Shown: piece by piece, positions 20,397 to 28,717 of the stretch
How positions within the stretch are numbered: the first letter of the stretch is position 1
How the letters are laid out: each line of letters opens with the position of its first letter
Origin: Streptomyces sp. NBC_00443
GTDB taxonomy: Bacteria > Actinomycetota > Actinomycetes > Streptomycetales > Streptomycetaceae
Direction of reading: 5' to 3'
Length of the DNA: 64,000 nucleotides
Assembly: GCF_036014175.1 (NCBI RefSeq)
Contig: NZ_CP107917.1
Coordinates: 7,130,001 to 7,194,000 of the forward strand
Made by a program: the position numbers and the translations under genes
The notes under the pieces: model-generated
Seen by the model: the letters and a program-made list of their open reading frames with translations, nothing else
Told to the model about the DNA's origin: nothing
Database searches by the model: none

Positions 20397-21728
20397 ATGA
20401 TGCGACGACGTACGACCCTGCTCACCGGATGCACCGCTCTCGTCCTCGCGCTCGGCGCGACCGCCTGTGGCGGCGGACCGGTCGCCGCGGGCGGCGGTGA
20501 CAAGGCGCTCAGCGGCCAGACGATCACCGTGGCCGGCGTCTGGACCGGCACCGAGCAGAAGAACTTCCAGAAGGTGCTGGACGCGTTCACCGAGAAGACC
20601 GGCGCCAAGGCCGAGTTCGTGTCCACCGGGGACAACGTCTCCACCGTCGTCGGCAGCAAGATCGAGGGCGGCAACGCCCCGGACGTGGTGATGGTCCCGC
20701 AGGTCGGCGTGCTCCAGCAGTTCGCGAAGAAGGGCTGGCTGGAGCCGCTGTCCAAGACCACGCAGAAGTCCGTGGACGCCAACTTCGCCCCCGTGTGGAA
20801 GGACTACGGCAGCGTCGAGGACACCCTCTACGGCCTCTACTTCAAGGCCGCGCACAAGTCGACCGTCTGGTACAGCCCCGACGCCCTCGCACAGGCCGGC
20901 GTCGAGCCGCCGAAGAGCTACGACGACATGCTGAAGGCCGGGCAGACCGTCTCCGACTCCGGCCTCGCCGCCTTCTCGGTCGCCGGCGAGGACGGCTGGA
21001 CCCTCACCGACTGGTTCGAGAACGTCTACCTCTCCCAGGCCGGACCCGAGAAGTACGACGCCCTCGCCGCGCACGAGCTGAAGTGGACCGACGCGTCCGT
21101 GGTCGACGCCCTGACCACCCTCGGCAAGCTGTTCAAGGACAAGCAGCTGATCGCGGGCGGGCAGAAGGAGGCCCTCAACACCGACTTCCCGGGCTCGGTG
21201 GAGAAGGTGTTCGGGCCGAAGCCCGAGGCGGGCATGGTCTACGAGGGCGACTTCGTCGCGGGCGTCGCCAAGGACCAGTTCGGCAAGTCGATCGGCGAGG
21301 ACGCGAACTTCTTCCCGTTCCCGGCGGTCGGTGCCGGCAAGGCGCCGGTGGTCAGCGGCGGTGACGCGGCCGTCGTCCTGAAGGACGGCAAGAACCAGAA
21401 GGCCGGCATGGCACTGCTGGAGTACCTCGCCACCCCTGAGGCCGCGGCGGTGTGGGCGGAGGCAGGCGGCTTCCTGTCCCCGAACAAGAACGTCGACCTC
21501 GCCTCGTACGGCGACGACGTCACCCGCGCGACCGCCAAGTCCCTCGTCTCCGCGGGCGATTCGGTCCGCTTCGACATGTCCGACCAGGCCCCGGCGGCCT
21601 TCGGCGGCACCAAGGGCGCCGGCGAGTGGAAGCTCCTCCAGGACTTCCTGCGCGACCCGTCCGACCCGAAGGGCACCGCGGCGAAGCTGGAGGCCGCGGC
21701 GGCCAAGGCGTACGAGGGCCAGGGCTGA
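20397..21728 (+). CDS. Sugar ABC transporter substrate-binding lipoprotein
   Basis: A 443-residue lipoprotein. The signal peptide ends in the lipobox LGATAC (Cys about residue 23), followed by a Gly/Ala linker. The family-1 solute-binding fold shows ITVAGVWTGTEQKNFQKVLDAF, EGGNAPDVVMVPQVGVLQQF and STVWYSPDALAQAGVEPPKSYDD, as in AglE-type alpha-glucoside binding proteins. It delivers sugar to the two permeases that follow. The ATP-binding subunit is not encoded here; in Streptomyces a shared MsiK ATPase commonly energises such importers. The start is ATG 20397 (a second ATG follows) after GAAGGGA. Confidence 0.9.
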   Translation: MMRRRTTLLTGCTALVLALGATACGGGPVAAGGGDKALSGQTITVAGVWTGTEQKNFQKVLDAFTEKTGAKAEFVSTGDNVSTVVGSKIEGGNAPDVVMVPQVGVLQQFAKKGWLEPLSKTTQKSVDANFAPVWKDYGSVEDTLYGLYFKAAHKSTVWYSPDALAQAGVEPPKSYDDMLKAGQTVSDSGLAAFSVAGEDGWTLTDWFENVYLSQAGPEKYDALAAHELKWTDASVVDALTTLGKLFKDKQLIAGGQKEALNTDFPGSVEKVFGPKPEAGMVYEGDFVAGVAKDQFGKSIGEDANFFPFPAVGAGKAPVVSGGDAAVVLKDGKNQKAGMALLEYLATPEAAAVWAEAGGFLSPNKNVDLASYGDDVTRATAKSLVSAGDSVRFDMSDQAPAAFGGTKGAGEWKLLQDFLRDPSDPKGTAAKLEAAAAKAYEGQG

Positions 21729-21766
21729 TCATCCATGACCGCCACACGTATGAAAGCTGACCGGAC

Positions 21767-23131
21767 ATGACCGCCACCCTCGTGAAAGAGGCAAGCCCGT
21801 CGCCCGTCCCGGGCGACGGCAAGGCGCGCGCCCGACGCTCACGGCGGCGCGGGCGGATCATCGCCCTCCTCTTCGTCTTTCCCGCGCTGCTCCTGCTGGG
21901 CGCACTCGTCGTCTACCCCGTGCTGTTCTCCATCGGGCGCAGCTTCTTCGACGCCTCCGGCACCGAGTTCGTGGGCGGCGAGAACTACTCCGAGATGTTC
22001 CGCGACCCGGCGACACTCAACGCGATCCGCAACACGACCATCTGGGTCGTCGTGGCCCCGGCCCTGCTGACGGGCCTCGGTCTGATCCTGGCCGTGCTGG
22101 TGGAGAAGGTCCGCTGGGCGACCGCCTTCAAGCTGCTGCTGTTCATGCCGATGGCCGTGTCCTTCCTCGCCGCCGGCATCATCTTCCGGCTCGCCTACGA
22201 CGAGGACCCGGACAAGGGCGTGCTGAACGCCGCCGCCGTCTCCGTGCACGACGCCTTCCAGGGCACGTCGACGTATCCGACGGCACGGGCGCGCGACGGG
22301 CAGGGGCTGGCGAAGGGGGCGGACGGCTCGTACGGCACGACCGGGACCGCGTCCCCCGGCCAGGCCGTGACGCTCGGACTCGTCGGTGTGCTTCCGGCGG
22401 ACCTTCCCGGGGACGCCCGGCCGGCGGACGCGGCCGCGGGGCAGAAAGCGGGCCCCGGTGAGCTCAGCGGCGTCGTGTACCTCGACTTCACGCCCGGTGG
22501 GGGAGGGGAGCAGGGCAAGGTCGACCAGCGGGAGAGCGGGCTGCCGGAGATGACGGTCGAGGCGGTGCGTGACGGGGAGGCGGTCGCCTCGACGACCACG
22601 GCGGCCGACGGCTCGTTCCGTTTCGAGGGGCTGGACGACGGCTCGTACACGGTGAAGCTGCCGGCCTCGAACTTCGCCGCCCCCTACGAGGGCGTCTCCT
22701 GGCTCGGGCCCACGCTCGTCACGCCGGCGATCATCGGGGCGTACCTGTGGATCTGGACCGGGTTCGCGATGGTCCTGATCGGCGCGGGTCTGGCGACCCT
22801 GCCCCGGGACGCGCTGGAGGCCGCGCGGATGGACGGCGCGAACGAGTGGCAGATCTTCCGGCGGATCACGGTTCCGCTGCTGGCGCCGGTGCTGACGGTC
22901 GTGTTCATCACCCTCGTCATCAACGTGATGAAGGTCTTCGACCTCGTCTACATCATCGCGCCCGGGCCGGTGCAGGAGGACGCGACCGTACTCGCGACGC
23001 AGATGTGGCTGGTGTCGTTCGGCGGCGGCAACAACCAGGGCCTGGGCAGCGCGCTCGGTGTACTGCTCCTGCTGCTCGTCATCCCCGCCATGGTCTTCAA
23101 CGTCCGCCGTTTCCGAGGGAGTCAGCGATGA
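21767..23131 (+). CDS. Sugar ABC permease (MalF/AglF type) with inserted extracytoplasmic domain
   Basis: A 454-residue membrane protein. The first three helices (about 27-145) and the last three (about 315-450) form a MalF-type permease, with the EAA loop EAARMDGANEWQIFRRITVPL near residue 350. Between them lies a polar insert of about 160 residues (150-310). Its second half (SGVVYLDFTPGG, STTTAADGSFRFEGLDDGSYTVKLP, from about 235) reads like a small beta-sandwich of the carboxypeptidase-regulatory/SdrD-B type. The family usually has about 300 residues, so the insert is notable; it may sit on the outside near the binding protein. ATG 21767. Confidence 0.88.
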   Translation: MTATLVKEASPSPVPGDGKARARRSRRRGRIIALLFVFPALLLLGALVVYPVLFSIGRSFFDASGTEFVGGENYSEMFRDPATLNAIRNTTIWVVVAPALLTGLGLILAVLVEKVRWATAFKLLLFMPMAVSFLAAGIIFRLAYDEDPDKGVLNAAAVSVHDAFQGTSTYPTARARDGQGLAKGADGSYGTTGTASPGQAVTLGLVGVLPADLPGDARPADAAAGQKAGPGELSGVVYLDFTPGGGGEQGKVDQRESGLPEMTVEAVRDGEAVASTTTAADGSFRFEGLDDGSYTVKLPASNFAAPYEGVSWLGPTLVTPAIIGAYLWIWTGFAMVLIGAGLATLPRDALEAARMDGANEWQIFRRITVPLLAPVLTVVFITLVINVMKVFDLVYIIAPGPVQEDATVLATQMWLVSFGGGNNQGLGSALGVLLLLLVIPAMVFNVRRFRGSQR

Positions 23132-23967
23132 ACGCGGTCAGGCGCGGACTGGGCAACGGCCTGGTCCAGGCGTTTCTCGTGGTGATCGGGCTGGTGTGGC
23201 TGACGCCGCTGGCGGGGCTGTTCCTGTCGTCGATGCGGTCCGCCGAGGACACGGCGACGGGCGGCTGGTGGACCGTGTTCACCAGCCCCGGCCAGCTGTC
23301 CTTCGACAACTACTCGGCACTGCTCGGCAACGCCGGGATCACCCAGGCCTTCTGGAACACCGTGCTGATCTCGGTGCCGGCGACTTTGCTGGTGGTCGTC
23401 CTCGCGGCACTCGCCGGGTACGCCTTCGCGTGGCTGGACTTCCCCGGACGCGAGGCGATCTTCCTGGTCGTCGTGGCGCTGCTCGTGGTGCCCGTGCAGA
23501 TCGGGCTGCTCCCGGTCGCCAAACTCTTCGGCCAGCTGGGGCTGTTCGGCACGATTCCCGGTGTCGTCCTCTTCCACGTGGCCTACGGTCTGCCGTTCGC
23601 GGTGTTCCTGCTGCGGAACTACTTCGCCGAGCTGCCCAAGGAGATGCTGGAGGCGGCGCGGATGGACGGGGGCAGCGAGTGGCGGATCTTCACGCGGCTG
23701 GTACTCCCGGTGGGGCGCCCGGCGATCGCCTCGCTCGCCATCTTCCAGTTCCTGTGGGTGTGGAACGACATGCTGGTTGCGCTGCTCTTCGCGGACAGCG
23801 CGTCGCAGCCGCTCACGGTTGAACTGCAGTCCCAGATCCGGCAGTTCGGCAGCAACATCGACGTGCTGGCGCCGGGGGCGTTCGTGTCGCTGGTGGTGCC
23901 GGTCGTGGTGTTCTTCGCGTTCCAGCGGCACTTCGTACAGGGCGTGATGGCCGGGTCGGTGAAGTAG
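23128..23967 (+). CDS. Sugar ABC permease (MalG/AglG type)
   Basis: A 279-residue inner-membrane subunit with six hydrophobic segments. The EAA loop PKEMLEAARMDGGSEWRIFTRLVLP is followed by FQFLWVWNDMLVALLF, typical of MalG/CUT1 permeases. The ATG at 23128 overlaps the stop of the AglF-type gene, and GAGGGAG precedes it. Last gene of the alpha-glucosidase and importer operon; a perfect 18-bp terminator hairpin follows. Confidence 0.92.
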   Translation: MNAVRRGLGNGLVQAFLVVIGLVWLTPLAGLFLSSMRSAEDTATGGWWTVFTSPGQLSFDNYSALLGNAGITQAFWNTVLISVPATLLVVVLAALAGYAFAWLDFPGREAIFLVVVALLVVPVQIGLLPVAKLFGQLGLFGTIPGVVLFHVAYGLPFAVFLLRNYFAELPKEMLEAARMDGGSEWRIFTRLVLPVGRPAIASLAIFQFLWVWNDMLVALLFADSASQPLTVELQSQIRQFGSNIDVLAPGAFVSLVVPVVVFFAFQRHFVQGVMAGSVK

Positions 23968-23987
23968 CCCGGGCAAGCGGTGCATGT

Positions 23988-24028
23988 GCTTCGGGCCCTC
24001 GCTTCACCGGGAAGCGAGGGCCCGAAGC
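23988..24028. terminator. Strong bidirectional-type terminator
   Basis: Perfect 18-bp arms GCTTCGGGCCCTCGCTTC (23988-24005) and its complement (24011-24028) with a 5-nt loop. It lies between the convergent importer operon and the pentose phosphate operon and could serve both. Confidence 0.85.
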
Positions 24029-24032
24029 GCGT

Positions 24033-24814
24033 TCACGCGGACGCCGGTGGATACAGCGACCGCGGCAACTGCGAAGCCGCCGCCGCGTCCAGCAGCCACA
24101 GCGTCCTGGCGCGGCCGTACGCCCCGGCCGCCGGTGCCTGGATCTCACCCGCGCCCGACAGCGCGATCGCCGCCGCCTGCGCCTTGTCCTCGCCCGCCGC
24201 CAGCAGCCACACCTCACGCGCCGCCCGGATCGCGGGCAGCGTGAGGGTGACACGGGTCGGAGGGGCTTGGGGGCGCCGTGCACGCCGACGACCGTGCGGT
24301 CCGTCTCCCGTACCGCGGGGAGTTCCGGGAACAGGGAGGCCACATGTGTGTCCGGACCCACGCCCAGCATCAGGACGTCGAACGTGGGAACCGCGCCGTG
24401 GTTCTCCGGTCCCGCCGCCCTCGCCAGCTCCTCCGCGTAGGCGGCAGCGGCCGCCTCCACGTCCGTGCCGAACGGGCCGTCCGAGGCGGGCATGGCGTGC
24501 ACCCGCTTCGGATCCAGCGGCACCTCGTCCAGCAGGGCTGCACGCGCCTGCGTGACGTTGCGCTCCGGATCGCCCTCGGGCAGGAAGCGCTCGTCGCCCC
24601 ACCAGAGGTCCAGCCGACTCCAGTCGACGGCGTCCCGGGCGGGGGCGGCCGCGAGCGCGGCCAGCAGGCCGTTGCCGTTGCGGCCGCCTGTGAGGACCAC
24701 GGACGCCGAGCCCCGGGAGGCCTGCGCGTCCACGATCTTCGTGATCAGCCGGGCCGCCGCGGCCTGCGCCATCAGCTCCTTGTCGTGGTGCACGACCAGC
24801 TGCGGAGTACTCAC
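24033..24814 (-). pseudogene. pgl: 6-phosphogluconolactonase, frameshifted
   Basis: The gene hydrolyses 6-phosphogluconolactone between Zwf and 6-phosphogluconate dehydrogenase. From GTG 24814 the frame reads VSTPQLVVHHDKEL, then LTGGRNGNGLL, WWGDERFLPEGDPERN (active-site region) and LMLGVGPDTHVASLFP, up to GVHGAPKP. Then it leaves frame. The rest, PTRVTLTLPAIRAAREVWLLAAG...SLYPPASA, is intact in another frame to the stop at 24033. One extra C in the run of four (plus-strand G run 24262-24265) would restore a 260-residue protein, the normal length. The start overlaps the opcA stop. The gene is essential to the pathway order, so an assembly error is likely. Confidence 0.85.
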
Positions 24815-26025
24815 TTGGCCGCCGCCTTCTTCACCGGTTCCGGTGCCGTCGCTTCTTTCGCGGGTGCTTTCGCAGCGGTTTCGACGGGAGCCGGGAGAGC
24901 GGCTCGTCCGGCCTGTTCTCCTTTGGCCGGCGATCCCTCCCCGGCCTGCGCTTCCCCGGCCTGCTCGGCCTGCGACTCTCCGGCCTGTGACTGCTCGGCC
25001 GGCGACTCCTCGGCCCTGGCCACGGCGGCCTCGGCCAGGGCGACGGCCTGCGCGGCCTTGGCGATCGCGGCCTCGACGCCCCGGACCGCCTGAGCCGGCC
25101 CGGCGTTCAGCCGCTCCACCCCGAACCGCAGCGCGGAGGCGTACGTGTCGTCCGGGTCGAGCCGTCGCAGCTCCTCCGCGATCAGCTCGGACGTCTCCCG
25201 CCGCTTCAGCGCCACCGCACGGTCCGGCTGGCCCTGGATGGAGAGGGTCGCCAGGGAGCCGTCCGCCCGGTCGAGCGCTATCGGGCCGCAGTCGGTGTCC
25301 ATACGGACCGCCGTCAGGCCGGGGCCCGACGACAGCGACCGCTTGACGGGGACGTCCAGCCGGTCCGCGAGCCACATCGCCAGCAGTTCACAGCTCGGGT
25401 TGAACTCCTCGCCCTCCACCTCGACGGCCTGCACCTCGCAGACCACCTGGTCCAGAGCCGCCGCCAGCATCGAGCGCCACGGCGTGATCCGGGTCCAGGA
25501 CAGGTCGGTGTCGCCGGGTGTGTAGGCGTCGGCGCGGGCCGACAGCTCCCGTACCGGCTGTTCCGAGGCGTACGTGTCGGTCACCCGGCGCTGGGCCAGC
25601 GCGCCCAGCGGGTCCTTCGCCGGGTCGAGCGGTGCGTTGACCGGCCACCAGACCACCACCGGGGCGTCCGGCAGGAGGAGCGGCAGGACGACCGACTGGG
25701 CGTGGTCGGACACCTCGCCGTACAGACGCAGGACGACCGTCTCGCCGGTGCCCGCTTCCGCGCCCAGCCGCACCTCGGCGTCCAGCCGGGACTGCGTACG
25801 GTCGCGGGGCGAGCGCGAGACGCGCTTGATGACCACGAGCGTGCGCGAGGGGTGCTCGCGCGAGGCGTCGTTGGCGGCCCTCAGAGCGTCGTAGGCGTTC
25901 TCCTCGTCCGTCACGATGACCAGCGTGAGCACCATGCCGACGGCCGGCGTGCCGATGGCCCGGCGGCCCTGCACCAGCGCCTTGTTGATCTTGCTGGCCG
26001 TGGTGTCCGTGAGGTCTATCTTCAT
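24811..26025 (-). CDS. opcA: Glucose-6-phosphate dehydrogenase assembly protein OpcA
   Basis: A 404-residue OpcA, needed for full activity of actinobacterial Zwf. It starts MKIDLTDTTASKINKALV and contains TPAVGMVLTLVIVTDEENAYDAL, VVWWPVNAPLDPAKDPLGAL and ISDLSW-like segments of the family. The C-terminal 90 residues are an Ala/Glu/Gln/Pro-rich extension with repeated QAGE and EQAGE units, not part of the conserved domain. The ATG at 26025 overlaps the zwf stop (ATGA), and its stop overlaps pgl, so zwf-opcA-pgl are translationally coupled. Confidence 0.94.
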   Translation of the reverse strand: MKIDLTDTTASKINKALVQGRRAIGTPAVGMVLTLVIVTDEENAYDALRAANDASREHPSRTLVVIKRVSRSPRDRTQSRLDAEVRLGAEAGTGETVVLRLYGEVSDHAQSVVLPLLLPDAPVVVWWPVNAPLDPAKDPLGALAQRRVTDTYASEQPVRELSARADAYTPGDTDLSWTRITPWRSMLAAALDQVVCEVQAVEVEGEEFNPSCELLAMWLADRLDVPVKRSLSSGPGLTAVRMDTDCGPIALDRADGSLATLSIQGQPDRAVALKRRETSELIAEELRRLDPDDTYASALRFGVERLNAGPAQAVRGVEAAIAKAAQAVALAEAAVARAEESPAEQSQAGESQAEQAGEAQAGEGSPAKGEQAGRAALPAPVETAAKAPAKEATAPEPVKKAAAK

Positions 26026-27560
26026 GGCCGGCGCCAGCTCCGTCCGTCTCGCTCGAGCATTTCGTCCGCCTCGACGGGGCCCCAGGTACCGGACGGGTAC
26101 TGGGCCGGCTTGCCGTTGGTGTCCCAGTACTCCTCGATCGGGTCGAGGATCTTCCAGGACAGCTCGACCTCCTCGGTGCGCGGGAAGAGGTTCGAGTCGC
26201 CCAGGAGGACGTCCAGGATCAGACGCTCGTACGCCTCCGGGCTCGACTCCGTGAAGGACTCGCCGTACGCGAAGTCCATCGACACGTCCCGGATCTCCAT
26301 CGACGTGCCCGGCACCTTCGAGCCGAAGCGGACCGTGACGCCCTCGTCCGGCTGGACGCGGATCACGATCGCGTTCTGGCCGAGCTCCTCGGTGGCGGTC
26401 GTGTCGAAGGGGGAGTGCGGCGCGCGCTGGAAGACGACCGCGATCTCGGTGACGCGGCGGCCCAGGCGCTTGCCGGTGCGCAGATAGAAGGGGACGCCCG
26501 CCCAGCGGCGGTTGTCGATCCCCACCTTGATCGCGGCGTACGTGTCCGTCTTGGACTTGGCGTCGATGCCCTCCTCCTGGAGGTACCCGACCGCTTTCTC
26601 GCCGCCCTGCCAGCCGGCCGCGTACTGCCCGAACACCGTGTCCCGGCCCAGGTCCTTCGGCAGCCGTACGGCACCGAGCACCTTGGTCTTCTCGGCCGCC
26701 AGCGCGTCCGCGTCGAAGGAGGCGGGCTCCTCCATCGCGGTCAGCGCCAGGAGCTGGAGCAGGTGGTTCTGGATGACGTCACGGGCGGCGCCGATGCCGT
26801 CGTAGTAGCCGGCGCGACCGCCGATGCCGATGTCCTCGGCCATGGTGATCTGCACGTGGTCCACGAAGGACCGGTTCCAGATCGGCTCGAACATCGTGTT
26901 GGCGAACCGCAGCGCCAGGATGTTCTGGACGGTCTCCTTGCCCAGGTAGTGGTCGATGCGGAAGACCTGGTCCGGGGCGAAGACCTCGTGCACGACCTTG
27001 TTGAGCTCCTCGGCCGACTTCAGGTCGTGTCCGAAGGGCTTCTCGATGACCGCGCGCCGCCAGGAGCTGCTCGTCTGGTCGGCGAGGCCGTGCTTCTTCA
27101 GCTGCTGGATGACCACCGGGAAGGAGCGCGGCGGCACCGAGAGGTAGAAGGCGAAGTTGCCGCCCGTGCCCTGGGCCTTGTCCAGCTCCTCGATGGTGCC
27201 GCGCAGCCGCTCGAAGGCGTCGTCGTCGTCGAAGGTGCCCTGCACGAAGCGCATGCCCTGGATGAGCTGCTGCCAGACCTCCTCACGGAAGGGGGTGCGG
27301 GCGTGCGCCTTGACGGCGTCGTGGACCTCCTGCGCGAAGTCCTCGTTGGCCCACTCACGGCGGGCGAAGCCCACCAGCGAGAAACCCGGCGGCAGCAGAC
27401 CCCGGTTGGCGAGGTCGTAAACGGCCGGCATCAGCTTCTTACGTGACAAATCGCCCGTAACGCCGAAGATCACCAGGCCCGACGGCCCCGCGATACGCGG
27501 GAGCCGTCGGTCGGCGGCGTCACGAAGCGGGTTCGCTTCAGTGACGGTGAAGGGTGGCAA
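26022..27560 (-). CDS. zwf: Glucose-6-phosphate 1-dehydrogenase
   Basis: A 512-residue NADP-dependent enzyme, first step of the oxidative pentose phosphate pathway. The nucleotide-binding motif GVTGDLSRKK is at about residues 33-42, the active-site RIDHYLGKE near 200, and conserved YLRTGKRL near 365. The start is TTG 27560, seven bases after a GGAGGG sequence; a later start would remove only leading residues. It lies 4 bp after tal and overlaps opcA. NADPH made here supports biosynthesis, including secondary metabolism. Confidence 0.95.
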   Translation of the reverse strand: MPPFTVTEANPLRDAADRRLPRIAGPSGLVIFGVTGDLSRKKLMPAVYDLANRGLLPPGFSLVGFARREWANEDFAQEVHDAVKAHARTPFREEVWQQLIQGMRFVQGTFDDDDAFERLRGTIEELDKAQGTGGNFAFYLSVPPRSFPVVIQQLKKHGLADQTSSSWRRAVIEKPFGHDLKSAEELNKVVHEVFAPDQVFRIDHYLGKETVQNILALRFANTMFEPIWNRSFVDHVQITMAEDIGIGGRAGYYDGIGAARDVIQNHLLQLLALTAMEEPASFDADALAAEKTKVLGAVRLPKDLGRDTVFGQYAAGWQGGEKAVGYLQEEGIDAKSKTDTYAAIKVGIDNRRWAGVPFYLRTGKRLGRRVTEIAVVFQRAPHSPFDTTATEELGQNAIVIRVQPDEGVTVRFGSKVPGTSMEIRDVSMDFAYGESFTESSPEAYERLILDVLLGDSNLFPRTEEVELSWKILDPIEEYWDTNGKPAQYPSGTWGPVEADEMLERDGRSWRRP

Positions 27561-27564
27561 GGGA

Positions 27565-28683
27565 TCAGCCCTCCGAGGGGGCGAGGCGCTCGAGCTCTGC
27601 CTCGGTCGACTTGAGCAGGTCGTTCCAGGACGCCTCGAACTTCTCGACGCCCTCGTCCTCCAGTACCTGGACGACGTCGTCGTACGAGATGCCGAGCCGC
27701 TCTACCGCGTCCAGGTCGGCGCGGGCCTGCTGGTAGGTGCCTGCGATGGTGTTGCCGGTGATCGAGCCGCTCTCCTCGGTCGCCTGCAGGGTGGCCTCCG
27801 GCATGGTGTTGACCGTGTTCGGCGCGACCAGGTCGTCGACGTACAGGGTGGCCTTGTAGGCCTTGTCCTTCACGCCGGTGGAGGCCCACAGCGGACGCTG
27901 CTTGTTGGCGCCCGCGTTCTCCAGCGCGCTCCAGCGGTCGGAGGAGAAGACCTCCTCGTACGCCTCGTAGGCGAGCCGCGCGTTGGCCACGGCCGCCTTG
28001 CCGCGCGCGGCCTTGGCCTCGTCGGTGCCGAGCGCGTCGATCCGCTTGTCGATCTCGGTGTCCACGCGGGACACGAAGAACGACGCCACCGACCGGATCT
28101 TGGACAGGTCCAGGCCCTTGGCCTTGGCCTTCTCCAGACCGGCGAGGTAGGCGTCCATGACCTCGCGGTAGCGCTCCAGCGAGAAGATCAGCGTGACGTT
28201 GACGCTGATTCCGCGGCCGATGACCTCGGTGATCGCCGGGAGGCCCGCCTTGGTGGCCGGGATCTTGATGAGGGTGTTGGGCCGGTCGACCAGCCAGGCC
28301 AGCTGCTTGGCCTCGGCGACGGTCGCACGGGTGTTGTGGGCCAGGCGCGGGTCGACCTCGATGGAGACCCGGCCGTCCTGGCCGCCGGTGGCGTCGAAGA
28401 CCGGGCGCAGGATGTCGGCGGCGTCGCGGACGTCCGCCGTCGTGATCATGCGTACGGCCTCTTCGACGGTGACCTTGCGGGCGGCGAGGTCGGTGAGCTG
28501 CTGCTCGTAACCGTCACCGCTGCTGATCGCCTTCTGGAAGATCGTCGGGTTGGTCGTGACACCCACGACGTGCTGCTGGTCGATCAGCTCGGCGAGGTTG
28601 CCGGACGTGATGCGCTGGCGCGACAGGTCGTCCAGCCAGATCGCGACGCCTTCCTCGGAGAGGCGCTTGAGTGCGTCTGTCAT
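27565..28683 (-). CDS. tal: Transaldolase
   Basis: A 372-residue transaldolase moving a dihydroxyacetone unit between sugar phosphates in the non-oxidative pentose phosphate pathway. It has GVTTNPTIFQKAI near the N-terminus and NTLIKIPATKAG with the Schiff-base Lys near residue 140, plus NVTLIFSLERY. The length suits the actinobacterial class. ATG 28683; tkt lies 34 bp upstream and zwf 4 bp downstream, so it sits in the same operon. Confidence 0.95.
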   Translation of the reverse strand: MTDALKRLSEEGVAIWLDDLSRQRITSGNLAELIDQQHVVGVTTNPTIFQKAISSGDGYEQQLTDLAARKVTVEEAVRMITTADVRDAADILRPVFDATGGQDGRVSIEVDPRLAHNTRATVAEAKQLAWLVDRPNTLIKIPATKAGLPAITEVIGRGISVNVTLIFSLERYREVMDAYLAGLEKAKAKGLDLSKIRSVASFFVSRVDTEIDKRIDALGTDEAKAARGKAAVANARLAYEAYEEVFSSDRWSALENAGANKQRPLWASTGVKDKAYKATLYVDDLVAPNTVNTMPEATLQATEESGSITGNTIAGTYQQARADLDAVERLGISYDDVVQVLEDEGVEKFEASWNDLLKSTEAELERLAPSEG

Positions 28684-28717
28684 GGAAAATCAAACTCCTA
28701 CGTCTCGTATATGAGCG

